Below, piece by piece: positions 14,401 to 24,451 of a stretch of 64,000 bases of DNA. Below the pieces are notes generated by a model. It worked only from the letters and a program-made list of their open reading frames with translations, searched no databases and was not told the origin of the DNA. Each line of letters starts with the position of its first letter. Position 1 is the stretch's first letter. Position numbers and translations under genes: made by a program. The stretch covers positions 3,747,501-3,811,500 of the forward strand of contig NC_059084.1 of the NCBI RefSeq assembly GCF_020497125.1, written 5' to 3'. Source of the DNA: Mauremys mutica (Eukaryota; Chordata; Testudines; Geoemydidae).

Positions 14401-15895
14401 AAAATATATGGTTCTCAAACTAATGATACTGCAGTAGAAGAAGAAGAGTAAAAGACTCAGCAAACAGCTAATGTTTCCACAGTACAGCAGATTGAACTAG
14501 TGGTCAATTAACTGCTGCTCAAGAGAAGGCCCTCTCTCCTTACTTATTACTTTGTATATTTTAGCAAGTAAGCATGAGGGTGATTCAAGAAGAAAACTCA
14601 CTGGAGTCCTCTGCACTGTTCCTAATATGAGAAGACACACCTTGACACCTATTTGATGTCAGCAAAATGCTGGGAGGTGAGAGTGTGGGATTGCAAAAGG
14701 ATTTCCTCACATGATTTCATGGAGAGGAGAGTGCTGTACCCTGTATTCTTTCCCCACTCACCCAAGGAAAACAGCAACATTTACTTTAACTTTTTTTGCT
14801 TTAATTTAAAGCCATTTGTTCATCTTGAATGTTTGGGAGGAGATACCCCCCCTTTTGCTTCAGGGCCTGTCTGCATTACAGTTTAAGACATTCCAGCAAC
14901 TAACAGTCTCCATGGCCAGCGTGAACATGAATGCATCACACGCCCCTCAACCAAGAACTGTGTTTTAAAACCCTGCTATAGTCTCCATCCATGCTACAAA
15001 GATGAAAGAGCTTAACAACAGTGATTAAACTCTACTGTACCTGAACCAAGCTATAACACAGTTTAGTATAGCATGTATGGATAAGACCAACCAAACTCAA
15101 AAACCCAAAGCATTAGCTCAAGCAGAAGCCTAGTTTTGTCTTTGCAGCAATTCCTACAATATCAGGCAATTTGGTTGTCCCCTGACCAAGGTACAATGTG
15201 GTTTGGGCCTGCAGGGTAGACAAAACCAAAGTGATTTTACCATGGCCCTGAGTCTCATGTCAGGTCAGCCAAAGTCCAGGATTGTAGCAGAATATGGTTA
15301 AACCCTATTTGGGAACAGTGTATGCTAAAAAACCAAACCATGTTTTAACAATGTCAATGTTGTAACTAAAGTTCCTTCAACGCAGTAGAAATTACAGTAT
15401 AGACAAGACACTCAGCTAAAGCCCAGTTTTAACCCAACTTGGCCAGTCCAAAGTTTAACAGCTGTTGGTAAACCCTGTTTTCCTGGCTACATATACCTGG
15501 CCACAGATTATCTGGAAGGGGATATGGGAATTATTAATCTAACTCTACTTGGTTAGCATGGTATCCAAGGTGGTGGGGGAAATCTTGGTCCTCCCTTGTC
15601 AAGGAACAAGTCAAACCACCACAGCACAGCAGGATCATAAGGGACTGACTCTCACTCCTATTCTTGATCCTGTATTTCATGGGTATTTGATGTCTGCTTG
15701 GGTTGAATATTAAAGTCCCAACCTCCACGTCACTTCTATTGCATATGGTGAAACCATTTCTTACCCATGTTGAGACAAGTTTGTGGTCACTAGCACAGTT
15801 TTCACTTCTTCCACACCACTGCCATCAACCACATTGTCAGGTGTCGTTACCACGACCACCTCCTCCATGTGAACGCTCACATCTGGGGTTGCCAT
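1046..15895 (-). CDS. GMEB2: GMEB2, 5' coding part (two coding exons; gene continues left of the window)
   Basis: GMEB2 is a nuclear DNA-binding protein that binds the glucocorticoid modulatory element and modulates steroid-receptor transcription. Two minus-strand exons are visible: 15765-15895 (131 coding bases from the ATG) and 1046-1143 (98 bases). Joined, they give 76 codons plus one base in frame. The peptide starts MATPDVSVHMEEVVVVTTPD and ends with an eight-alanine tract followed by FTAS and LKEAVL. This is nearly identical to the N-terminus of human GMEB2 as I know it. The junction codon (GG from one exon, T from the next) restores the Gly-Gly-Asp expected at this place. The SAND DNA-binding domain and coiled coil of the family are encoded by later exons that are not in this window. 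I am confident in the identity; the start is supported by an AACCATGG context. Confidence 0.93.
1545..1630 (+). mobile_element. CR1 LINE 3' end, degraded
   Basis: Contains the CR1 tail wording GATGGACTAGATGACCT, then AGGTC, then a TTCTATGGTTCTATG-like 3' microsatellite. Only the extreme 3' end can be recognised. Confidence 0.55.
2640..2656 (+). repeat. Poly-A tract
   Basis: A run of A that may be the tail of an old retroposon, but no element is recognisable upstream. Confidence 0.6.
3748..5150 (+). pseudogene. Harbinger Myb/SANT-like accessory protein gene, broken
   Basis: In Harbinger elements this protein binds transposon ends and brings the transposase to the nucleus. A WTTAELLDLIGIW motif (trihelix/Myb type, near 3757) starts the domain. 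The frame then changes before the open stretch 3852-4163, which holds DTLQCNVKIKELRQAYHKA and FYKELD, followed by an acidic linker. Past a stop at 4161-4163 the linker continues (SQELFSTPELSSQSQQLLSG) to a consensus donor at 4254 (CTG then GTAAGTG). An acceptor (CTTCGGCAG) precedes 4905, where a charged C-terminal part resumes (HILAERLCQIRKR). The two-exon reading is inferred. Frame breaks make it non-functional. Confidence 0.65.
5377..5404 (+). repeat. (TG)14 microsatellite
   Basis: A perfect TG dinucleotide run inside the Harbinger element, between its two convergent genes. Confidence 0.95.
5765..6860 (-). pseudogene. Harbinger (HARBI1-like) DDE transposase, frameshifted
   Basis: The family cuts and pastes DNA with an RNase H-fold DDE domain (DDE_Tnp_4). 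Reading the minus strand, successive frames give an N-terminal part, then WWNRIVMHVWDDKQWLQNFR, then VAIAVWKLATPDCY-like and FGVGKSTVGA helix-turn-helix segments. These are followed by GGAIDGMHIPI (first catalytic Asp), KGYFSMVLQALVDHRGHFTD (second Asp region) and, after another frame change, MTVECAFGRLKA (the Glu block). At least three frameshifts and an internal stop near 5850 separate these blocks, so the copy is dead. The order matches intact family members. Confidence 0.85.
8440..9132 (+). mobile_element. CR1 LINE, 3' part
   Basis: Contains the conserved 3' coding end of CR1 (GTCCAGTTCTGGTCTCC, then a region encoding KRATKMIQ), a CATGGAGGATGGGTCCATCA-type stretch, and the 3' region ending TCTGACCCAGTATGGCAG. 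It is 5'-truncated and degraded, in GMEB2 intron 2. Confidence 0.8.
9160..9430 (+). mobile_element. tRNA-derived SINE sequence, composite
   Basis: Polymerase III promoter boxes are visible: an A box (TAGCTCAGTGGTTAGG near 9302) and a B box (GGTTCAAATCT near 9343). Flanking segments (9174-9206 and 9380-9425) resemble the same tRNA-like head in the opposite orientation, so this looks like two copies arranged as an inverted pair. It is not a functional tRNA gene: no cloverleaf or proper acceptor stem can be drawn. Confidence 0.55.
9430..14189. other. GMEB2 intron 2, middle part
   Basis: Unique-looking AT-rich intron sequence with short simple repeats (a GA run near 11256, a CA run near 11581, a T-rich stretch near 13930 and a poly-A at 14086-14101). 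I recognise no exon, RNA gene or well-defined transposable element here. Confidence 0.5.
14190..14355 (+). mobile_element. MIR-type SINE
   Basis: Matches the MIR core (CATTATCCCCATTTCACAGA, GATGAACTAAGG, AGTAGCTTACCCATGGTCA). An ancient, diverged copy in GMEB2 intron 2. Confidence 0.65.
14356..15764. other. GMEB2 intron 2, part next to exon 2
   Basis: Between about 14860 and 15490 there are several weak echoes of MITE-like wording (GCATTACAGTTTAAGAC, AAACCCTATTTGGG, AAACCCTGTTTTCC, TACAGTATAGACAAGAC). They suggest a decayed element, but I cannot define its ends. No coding signal is seen. Confidence 0.35.
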
Positions 15896-15958
15896 GGTTA
15901 GGCAAGAGAGCACAGAGATCACCAGCTGCGTGGAGAGGTCCCTCCGTGAACTGGTTTC
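15765..15958 (-). CDS. GMEB2: GMEB2 exon 2 (5' UTR end plus codons 1-44)
   Basis: On the minus strand the exon follows a pyrimidine-rich acceptor ending TTTGACAG at 15959-15960. It contains 63 bases of 5' UTR (15896-15958) and then the ATG at 15893-15895. The donor is GTAAGAA with its first base at 15764. The encoded acidic, valine-rich stretch (MEEVVVVTTPD, then VEEVKTVLVTTNL) is characteristic of GMEB proteins. A 199-bp MITE starts only about 30 bases upstream of the acceptor; see findings. Confidence 0.93.
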
Positions 15959-15990
15959 CTGTCAAAAAAAGAAAGACCAAAAATGTGATA

Positions 15991-16189
15991 CAGCTCTACC
16001 CCGATATAACGCTGTCCTCGGGAGCCAAAAAATCTTACCGTATTATAGGTGAAACTGCATTATGTTGAACTTGCTTTGATCCGCCGGAGCGCGCAGCCCT
16101 CTCCCTTCCCCCCCCCCCCCGAGCACTGCTTTACTGCGTTATATCTGAATTCGTGTTATATTGGGTCGCATTATATCGGGGTAGAGGTG
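15991..16189. mobile_element. Tc1/mariner-type MITE, 199 bp, in GMEB2 intron 1
   Basis: The inverted ends (CAGCTCTACCCCGATATAAC at the left; CACCTCTACCCCGATATAA read inward from the right) are flanked by TA on both sides (15989-15990 and 16190-16191). The whole element is nearly palindromic, with a long poly-C in its centre. A second copy lies at 43887-44075. The left end lies about 30 bases upstream of the GMEB2 exon 2 splice acceptor. Confidence 0.8.
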
Positions 16190-17534
16190 TACGTGAGAAG
16201 ATTCCCACTATAAAAATGCCTAGGAAGATAAGAACCAACACAGAACAGGACCAAGACCTTCTCAAGGATTTCACAGGTAAATCCTGCATCCCAAATAAAA
16301 TATTAGTAATTCCCATCCCACTGGTTCCATCTTGAAAACAGTCTAAGTGAAGAATATAAGAACCACAAGATGAGATATTGGAAAACGTACCAAGTCTATA
16401 CATAGGAACCCAAATACTTTAGTATTGGGTGTAGGATTTTAATAGGCTTTGTTGCTGTTGTGTGGTTGCTACTTCAGAAGCCATTTGAGACAACAAAATT
16501 ACATGGTAGCTGGACTTCTCCCAGTACTGCCTATGTTCATAAAGTGAAACAACCGGTAGAGGCCAGGCCTTGCATTCTTTTGGCCCCATAAAATGGCACC
16601 CTGGGAAAAAAAACATTCAAACAGTAGAGCCTGCCCATATCACTGGTATTTATAAATGTAATTATTCACCAAAGGATATCTTCAACTGGCTAGCTACTCC
16701 CAACACTAAAGAACTATTGACCAGCAAGCTATTGTCTGAGCATTGTCTGCCTTGTGACAACTGGACTGCGTTTTGCAATCTGAGGCTCTTCCCTGTTGTT
16801 ATTCCTTCCTCCCCACATCTATTTTACACTGGGGAGAGAGGTTGATGCATGTCATCTCCCGCTCCCATCTGGACTGTTATTGAGTTGCAGCAGTCAAGGT
16901 CTTCAGGGCCCAGCATCCTCTTTACCAGCATCCATGGCACTTCAGACCATAGGAATTGCTCTACCAGCTCAAACCAATGGTAATTCTAGTTCAGTGTCCG
17001 GTCTCTGACAGTAGCCAGTACCAGATGCTTCAAAGTAAAGTGCAAGAAACTTCACAGTGATTACTTTGTCGTGGGCGAAGGAAGCATCTTCCTAATTCTA
17101 TCAATTAGGAGTTGGCTTCAAAGTGCTACCTTTACTAGCAACTTCAAGGCAAAAGATACCCCGGGATCCTCTTTACTGGCACTAAAAGTGTTTCAAAACA
17201 ACAACCCTGGCTACTCTGTTTGGAAAACACCCTCATTCTATAATGTCTCTCTTTTCTTGTTAATGTCTTGTGTGAATGTCACTAAAATTATGTTAAAAAC
17301 TTTGTGTGTTTCCTATTTTAATGTGCTTAAAACTTTTACACACTACACTTTTCACCACCTGTTACCCTTTCTCTTCCTCTCTCCCCTTGAAGCTTGCCCA
17401 CTATCCAGTCACCACAGCTCCTGACTTACAATTATGCCAGCCCCAAAAGCCAAGGTCTCCAGTCCATCTCTGATGCTGCCTAGGATTTCTCCATTGTTAA
17501 CACTTGCACATCCTCCTGCTTCTCTGGTACACTC

Positions 17535-17645
17535 CCATAAGATTCCTATTATTATTTAACATTTATACGGCAGTAGCAACTAGAGTCCCACCAAGTTGGG
17601 GCCCCATTGTCCTCGTGATTCCAAAATGTGTCTTATGGTATTCTT
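17535..17645 (-). repeat. LINE 3'-tail-type interspersed repeat
   Basis: On the minus strand this reads CAATGGGGCCCCAACTTGG, then CTCTAGTTGCTACTGC, then AAATAATAAT. It is the same tail family as at 20376, 52545, 55960 and 56592. It looks like the 3' end shared by old reptile LINEs and SINEs; I cannot name the family. Confidence 0.45.
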
Positions 17646-17978
17646 GTAAGGAGCAGAAGAGAATGTCTTCAGGTTTCTGGAGGTCATAGTGATTTCTGGC
17701 CACTGATTCATGGAAACCAGTCAGCTCCAGGATGTAAATGCAAATTCCTTCCATTCTCGGAAGTTTTAGCCCAGAACAAAACTTTGCAGAATTGAAAAGC
17801 ACAAAGTGACAGAGAAAACTGTTTTCAAGTCAATGTTTCTAAGGGATCAGTAACAAATTTAAGAGAAAAAAAATATTTGTAAAGTTCTGATTTTAATGTT
17901 GATGGTGTCCCTTTAAAGGCATAACTGTCTCAAATATCTCTTGCTATCAGCTTTCCATAGTTTTTCTTTCCCATTACT

Positions 17979-18057
17979 ACAACAAGGAGGCTGGTGGCAC
18001 CTTAAAGACTAACAGATTTATTTGGGCATAAGCTTTCATGGGTACTTTCGTAATACG
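17979..18057 (-). mobile_element. 79-bp Penelope-like insertion with 11-bp target-site duplication
   Basis: This is the same tail family as at 637-726 (minus strand: GAAAGCTTATGCCC, CTGTTAGTCTTTAAGGTG, ending CTCCTTGTT). It is bounded by TTCCCATTACT at 17968-17978 and again at 18058-18068. It retains a GAAA after a short ACCCAT, but the CTGATGA side of the ribozyme is replaced by unrelated bases. Confidence 0.65.
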
Positions 18058-20375
18058 TTCCCATTACTGGCTCGCCTCCTAGCTGCTATTGACTGAAGGG
18101 GAAAAAAAAGACTCCCTGAAGAATCAGAAGACTTCTCTGCCTTACTAAATGTATCACCACAGGGAATCCCTCTGTTAGTTTCACTGATATAGACAAGATT
18201 ATGTTGAGCAGATAAGCTGTCACACTGCACCTACACACAGTTTAACACTTTCATTGTTCTGCACTGCAGTGCTCTTTGTTAGAAAGTCTGTTCACATTAT
18301 CATAATATCAAGATATACCATGTATAATAGACTGCACTGCAGAAGTGAGTCTCCAGCTTTTAATGGTACTATTTATCATTTAAAGTTCAGTTCTATTCTG
18401 AAATGTGATTATGCAAAAATGGCATTTTCATACTCAGTGGATCTGTTCCTTCGGTGCACTGAATCTCATTTTACTTACCAAAGTTATTACAACGGTCATC
18501 CCTGCAGAACTTTAGTTTGAGAGAGTAAACTTGGATACTTTTGGCTCATGTCCCATGAAAAAAAACTATTAACTAAGCTCCTGTTGTAGGGCCATGTGTG
18601 TAACTCTACAGGCTTAAAATTACACTAGTGTTTATATTTGTGCAAACCCACAATAGTGCTGCATAAGCGTAAGTGAGAGCAGCATTTGCCCTTTAGAAAG
18701 TTTATTACTGGTGAAAATGCAAGAGCCAGAAAGCTTGGTCTCTGAAGGCCATGCTGTGTTCTGAGCTTGAAAGGCTGACAATTAGGGGAGAAAAAAAATT
18801 ATTTACTTGTGAAGTAAGCAATATTTGATATACCCGGTACTAAATGTGGAACCACATCATGCTTTTTAAAAAAACACCACCACAAAGTTACTTTTCGTGA
18901 CACCACACTTAAGGATGCCATCTTAAACACCTCTGGAACTACTTTCTCCAGGTGCAAAACAGACAGGTGTAGATAGTTTGGATTCTGGGATCAGAGATTC
19001 AAATGCAAAAGATTACACGTAACAAAACAGGACAAAACCCCTTAACAGAAGCCCTGCTTATTTAGTGCGCTCTCTCCCTCTCTTACACACCCTCCTCTCC
19101 ACATCTACATTACGCTATACTACACTACATTGCAAACACACACAAAAGCTATTTCTGTTGCTCCTAGGCTTCACACAGGGTGCCAATGACAGCCTTCCCC
19201 TCCTTACCGGTCTGAGCATTGGTGCTCACAGCTGCTGCCCTTGCTGTGTCTGCCTCCCTGGTCACATACCCAGCCACTTTATAAACCCAAAGTGCCCAAG
19301 CCCTGCCCCTAGAGCAAGGCCTGGAATCTCCTCTTGCGTAAGAACCAGAGAGCTCTGAATCATCAGCTGCCAACATGGGGCAAGTAGCCAGGCTGGGCAT
19401 GGCTCTGCAGCATGCGGGGAGCAGGACTGCTGCTGAACAGCTCCAGACCCAGCCTCTGCCCGCTGTCTCCCCAGGCTCTCTGTACTCCTGTTCTATGCCT
19501 TCTATAATCTCCTGGCTTCTCTTGTACCCATTTTTTTACCTATTCGTCCTTCTTTCTTTGACAGCGTCTGGTATCTTTACCCAGAGCCCTGCTTTCCAAA
19601 ATTAAGGCACTCTTCTACACATGGACCCCCGTGCTCAGGTAAAGCCCCAATGAAGTCAGCAGAGCTCAGCTCAACCCAGAAACAGGGGTCCATTCACATG
19701 GTGCTAGTTGCAGACTGGAACCTCAGTTTTATACTCCACTCATCTTACAGAAAAGCAGAGCAGGGGAGAGGCTAAGACAGTTTAAGGCTCTTTACAAGAA
19801 CAACCTGACCCTCAAGTTGTTTGCCAAACAAAAAACAAAACAAAACAGAAGTTGCCTTGGGTCTTTCCCCTCCCCCCACTTCTTCTTCCCAGCCAAGTGT
19901 ATTATTTAAAAAAAAGAAAATTGTGTTACATGTCCCCTCCCTCAAGGCCTAGCTGCAGATCTGCTCTGACCTACATTTAAAAATCCAGGGTGTACTAGCT
20001 GATCAATATGAAGATGAGAAAGAACTATTCCCTGCTTCAGCTTCCTTGTCCACACTACCAGTTATGCCCCATAGGGCACTTTGGGAAGAGCACTACAGTC
20101 AGCTATAGGCTTGCTTCCCAAAAGCCACGACAATCTGAGCTGAGCCAGAACAGGAATTTAGTCAAGCAGATGGGCAGATAGTTTTTTCTACCAGTTGGTG
20201 CCACTTCCAACCACTGAGGTGGGAGGCCAGTTTTTATTTTCAGCTTCAGATCAGACACAGTTACAACTCGGGCTCAAATCTTCAAAGAGCTGTACGTCTG
20301 TAAAACGGGGACTGTACTTCTTGTCTCCCACATTTGTCTGTCTTGTCTACTTCTTCAGGGAAGGAAATGTCTCTT

Positions 20376-20426
20376 ACTATGCATGTACAGCACCTAGCAC
20401 AATGAAGCCCTGCTCTCGGCTAGAGC
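20376..20426 (+). repeat. LINE 3'-tail-type repeat, split by a hAT MITE
   Basis: Reads TCTTACTATGCATGTACAGC, ACCTAGCACAATG and GCTAGAGCC, then the 8-bp target site. After the MITE, sequence at 21283-21300 (CTCTAGTTGCTAGCTAAC) appears to continue the tail, so the MITE inserted into an existing repeat. Confidence 0.5.
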
Positions 20427-20434
20427 CTCTAGTT

Positions 20435-21282
20435 CAGAGGTGGGCAAACTATGGCCCGCGGGACCCTCCTGCCCAGCCCCTGAACTCCTTCCACGGGAGG
20501 CTAGCCCCTGGCCTCTACCTGCTGTTCCCCCTCCCCTGCAGCCTCAGCTCACCCCGCCGCTGGCGCAATGCTCTGGGCGGCGGGGCTGCAAGCTCCTGGG
20601 GCAGCGCAGCTGCAGAGCCCGGCCTGACCCAGTGCTCTGTGCTACGCGGTGCGTGGCTGTAGCACCGCCAGCCACCGGTGCTCCAGACAGCGCGGTAAGG
20701 GGGCAGGGGGGTTGGATAGAGGGCAGGGGAGTTCGGGGTGGTGGTCAGGGGGCAGGGGTGTGGATAGGGGTTGGGACGGTCAGAGGATGGGGAACAGGGG
20801 GGTTGAATGGAGGGCTGGAGTCCGGGGAGGCAGTCAGGAAGAGGGGGGGTTGGATGGGGTGGAGGGGGCAGTCAGGGGACAGGGAAAAGGGGTGGTTGGA
20901 TGGGGCAGAGGTCCCAGGAGGGCAGTCAGGAAGGGGGGGGGGGTTGGATGGGGCAGTGGGGGGCAGTAGTTCTGTGAGCAGTCAGGGGACAGGGAAAAGG
21001 GGTGGTTGGATGGGGCAGGGGTCAGGGCACAGTCAGGAAGGAGGCGGGGGTTGGATGGGGTGGCAGGGAGCAGTCAGGGGCAGAGGTTCCGGGGGCGGCC
21101 AGAGGACAGGGAGCTGGGGGGGTGGATGGGGCAGGGGTCCCGGGGGTGGGACGTCAGGGGGCAAGAAGCGGAGGGGGCAGATAAGGGGTGGGAGCAGGCC
21201 ACGGTCCCCTCCCCTAACTGGCCCTCCATACAATTTCCAAAACCCGATGTGGCGCTCAGGCCAAAAAGTTTGCCTGCCCCTG
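20435..21282. mobile_element. hAT-type MITE (848 bp) with internal G-rich minisatellite
   Basis: The left end is CAGAGGTGGGCAAACTATGG; read inward from the right it is CAGGGGCAGGCAAACTTTTT. The flanks are a perfect 8-bp duplication, CTCTAGTT, at 20427-20434 and 21283-21290, diagnostic of hAT transposition. It has no transposase gene. It lies in GMEB2 intron 1. Confidence 0.92.
20695..21185 (+). repeat. G-rich minisatellite inside the hAT MITE
   Basis: Irregular tandem units of roughly 45-70 bases, each opening with a variant of GGTTGGATGGGGC (near 20710, 20810, 20846, 20896, 20942, 21003, 21048 and 21120) and containing CAGTCAGG. Dense runs of three or more G on one strand give it strong G-quadruplex potential. 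Open frames through it are repeat artefacts. Confidence 0.85.
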
Positions 21283-21544
21283 CTCTAGTTGCTAGCTAAC
21301 ACCACTGACAAATCACACATGAAAGCAAGAGAATTTGCAGCCAAAATTTCTAAACCAGCTTTATCTCTGCCCTATTATTCCCAACCAAACTTTCTCACCT
21401 AACGGTCAAGATACACAAAAAGCACACCACTGTCCCAAAGGAAACACTTCATACTGGGTTTCAAATTGTAACAGAGCCTATTACTAACTTATGACTAGAC
21501 AACCTTTTCCTCCATGCTTTCCCAGGGACCACAACTTTCTGTTC

Positions 21545-21612
21545 TATATAGGTTCTTATACTATGCTTATCACCATAGTATCTGAGCACCTTCCACTAGT
21601 GCATTAGTGCAT
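21545..21612 (-). mobile_element. L2-like LINE fragment
   Basis: Shares TAGGTTCTTATACT, CCATAGTATCTGAGCAC and GTGCATTA with 27250-27330 and 54957-55012, which are part of longer minus-strand LINE fragments. Confidence 0.5.
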
Positions 21613-21831
21613 CTCACATGTCCATCTACTAACCATTCAGCAACCTGCACCCATCATCCCACTCTGGATGAAGATCTCATTCCACCCTATTCACCCTCCC
21701 AATATTGGCCAGAGACCCTATGCTTTAGCTACTGTACAATCCAAAGATCAACCACTACAATGGTCCACCCAATGCTGAAGATACTGAATTATAAAACAGT
21801 TACAAAAGGAGAACTTAGAGTTGTTAGAATA

Positions 21832-22230
21832 ATAGAAATGTAGGGTTGGAAGGGACCTCAAGAAGTCATCTAATCCATCCCGCAACACTCAGGCCGGCTT
21901 AAGTATGCCTAGACTATTCCCAACAGTCGTCTAACTTGTTTTTTAAAACCTCAAAATGACAGGGATTCCACAACTTGTCTAGGTAACCTGCAGGGTCCAG
22001 TGACGAACCATCCTTATAGTTGGAAAGATTAGATATTAGGAAAACCTAAGTTTCTCTTGCTGCAAACTCAGCTGATTACTTCTTGTCCTTCCCTCAATGG
22101 ACATGGAGAACAACTGATCACCATCCTGTCTAGGACAACCTTTTACATATTTCAAGACTTGTCTCCCCTCGTTCTTCTCTTTTCTAAACTCAACATGCCC
22201 CACTTTTTCAACCTTAAATAAGTGCTCTTC
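21832..22230 (-). mobile_element. CR1 LINE, 3' part, minus strand
   Basis: Begins with the reversed CR1 tail (TAGGGTTGGAAGGGACCTCA, then TCATCTAATCCATC). It continues through CTTGTCCTTCCCTCAATGGA and a TCTAAACTCAACATGCCC stretch that belong to the 3' coding end. It is diverged. Confidence 0.8.
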
Positions 22231-22913
22231 CCTCCACCCCCCACCCCCCCCAAGATTTTGGTGGTTAAATTAAGTATTCATGAAAGACGGGCTCTCACAG
22301 CAACAGCTTGAGCCAAAAGACTACAAGGAGTTGCTAGAAAGAGTGCTCACTTTCGCCTTCCTTGTACCTCCAGTCTTATCAGCAACAGACTGTTGTTCCA
22401 TCACAGGATATTTTCTGAGTTAAGACTGCCAATCATGCCAACTTATATGGTGCTTTTAAGATGTGAACAGTTAGGAAACAGGATGAGATACAACAAAATT
22501 AATTTCCTCTTGAGACCTCAGCAAATTTCTACAAGGATGGTAACAAAAATTCAAACATAATGCAGCTTCTATTTTTTTATAACAAATAAAAGGCATATTT
22601 TGTGCCAACAACTACAACATGGACCACGATGAAATAATCATGCAATCTTCCTGAAAGTTTGTATTTCATCCACTTAAAATTTATGGTAATGTTTGTAGTG
22701 CAATTAATGGCATGCAAAGTTCTCTGCTTCCACCCCACAGGACTCCTGCCAGAATGCCATACTAACTGCACATCTGAAGTAACAAGGGTTTTATATGATC
22801 AGGGGTGAGGGAAGGTTGTTTATTGTTTAAAATAGACACATGCATTTGGTGAGAGGGCAAAGCAGATGGAAGGCTAAGAGAAACAACATTTAAACTTTAG
22901 GCAGTACCAGGTT

Positions 22914-22970
22914 AGAAGCTTATGCCCAAATAAATCTGTTAGTCTTTAAAGTGCCACCGGAATCCTTGTT
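22914..22970 (+). mobile_element. Penelope-like tail fragment
   Basis: Plus-strand copy of the same tail (GCTTATGCCCAAATAAATC, TTAGTCTTTAAAGTGCCAC, ending CCTTGTT). It abuts the truncated left end of the inverted hAT copy, so it may have inserted into that element. No clear duplication is seen. Confidence 0.55.
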
Positions 22971-23197
22971 AATTTCAACACAGAATACAAAGTGTACAGT
23001 ATTCACTTTATATTATTTTTATTATAAATATTTGCACTGTAAAAATGATAAATAGTATTTTTCAATTCGCCACATACAAATACGATTGTGCTTTCACAAT
23101 AACGAGATTGCACTACTTAAAAATGTAGATTTTGTTACATAACTGCACTCAAAAACAAAACAATGTAAAACTTTAGAGCCTACAAGTCTTTTCAGTC

Positions 23198-23425
23198 CTA
23201 CTTCTTGTTCAGCCAATCGCTATGAGAAACAGGTTTGTTTACATTTATGGGAGATAATGCTGCCCGTTTCTTATTTACGTCATCTGAAAGCGAGAAGAAA
23301 CGTTTGCATGGCACGTTTGTAGCCGGCATTGCAAGGTATTTACATGCCAGATCTGCTAAACATTCATACGCCCCTTTATGTTTTGGCCACCATTCCAGAG
23401 GACATGCTTCCATGCTGATGACGTG
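23198..23425 (-). pseudogene. hAT transposase C-terminus, inverted copy
   Basis: Encodes EWWPKHKGAYECLADLACKY, then PATNVPCKRFFSLS, then NKKRAALSPINVNKPV and WLNKK: the same last 70 or so residues as the plus-strand copy, differing at many sites. Divergence between the arms implies an old duplication or two separate insertions. Confidence 0.8.
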
Positions 23426-23527
23426 CATTAAAAAAATAGTGTGTTAATTAAATTTGTTACTCAACTCCTTGGGGGAGAATTGTATGTCTCCTGCTCTGTG
23501 TTTTACCCGCATTCTGCCATATAGTTC

Positions 23528-24100
23528 ATGTTACAGCAGTCTCGGATGATGACACAGCATCTTGTTCGTTTTACGAACACTTTCACTGCAGATTTGACAA
23601 AACACAAAGAAGGTATCAACGTGAGATTTCTAAAGATAGCTACAGCACTCGACCCAAGATTTAAGAACCTGAAGGGCCTTCCAAAATATGATCGGGACAG
23701 GGTGTGGAACATGCTTTCAGAACCCTTAAAAGAGCAACACTCCAATGCAGAAACTACAGAACCTGAGCCACCAAAAAAGAAAATCAACCTTCTGCTGGTG
23801 GCGTTTGACTCAGATGATGAAAATGAACATGCGTTGGTCTGCATTGCTTTGAATTGTTATCGAGCAGAACCCATCATCAGCATGGATGCATGTCTGCTGG
23901 AATGGTGGTTGAAGCATGAAGGGACATATGAATCCTTAGTGCATCTGGTACATAAATATCTCGCAACGCCGGCTACAACAGTGCCATGCAAACACCTGTT
24001 CTCACTTTCATGTGAGATTGTAAACAAGAAGAGGGCAGCATTATCTCCTGCAAATGTAAACAAACTTGTTTGTCTGAGTGGTTGGCTGAACAAGAAGTAG
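23528..24100 (+). pseudogene. hAT transposase, C-terminal fragment (190 codons)
   Basis: The open stretch contains LKIATALDPRFKNLKGLPK in the middle of the RNase H-like domain, a PPKKKINLLLVAFDSDDE acidic linker, and the hAT dimerisation region with EWWLKHEGTYESLVHLVHKY, LATPATTVPCKHLFS and NKKRAALSPANVNKLV. It ends WLNKK and a stop. The usual E-R-x-F-S motif reads CKHLFS here, one of several substitutions. The DNA-binding BED finger and the first catalytic residues are missing, so it is not active. The residues match ZBED-type hAT transposases. Confidence 0.85.
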
Positions 24101-24451
24101 GACTGAGTGGATTTGTAGGCTCTAAAGTTTTACAACGTTTTGGTTTTGAGTGCAGTCATCTTTTGTACACAATTCTACATCTGTAAGTTTAACGCTCATG
24201 ATAAAGAGATTGCACTACAGTACTTGTATTAAGTGAACTGAAAAATACTATTTATTTTATTTTTACAGTGCAAATACTTACAATAAAAAATAAATATAAA
24301 GTGAGCACTGTATACTTTGTATTGTGTTGTAATTGAAATCAATATATTTGAAAATGTGCAAAACATCCCAAAATATTTATATAAATAGTATTCTATTATT
24401 AACAGCGCAATTATTCATGTGATTAATTTTTTTAATTACTTGACAGCCCTC

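Larger units (their letters stand above)
22971..24450. mobile_element. hAT transposon remnant as an inverted duplication
   Basis: The right copy (about 23465-24450, plus strand) ends with the terminus AGGGCTGTCAAGTAATTAA read inward from 24450. The left copy (22971 to about 23425) is an inverted copy of the C-terminal coding and 3' untranslated part only. The arms pair 22971-23425 with about 23870-24340. The left copy lacks a terminus, being cut next to a Penelope-like fragment. Confidence 0.75.

Noticed and set aside
20440..21288. 282-codon Gly/Trp-rich open frame
   Set aside because: It is a translation of the minisatellite within the hAT MITE.
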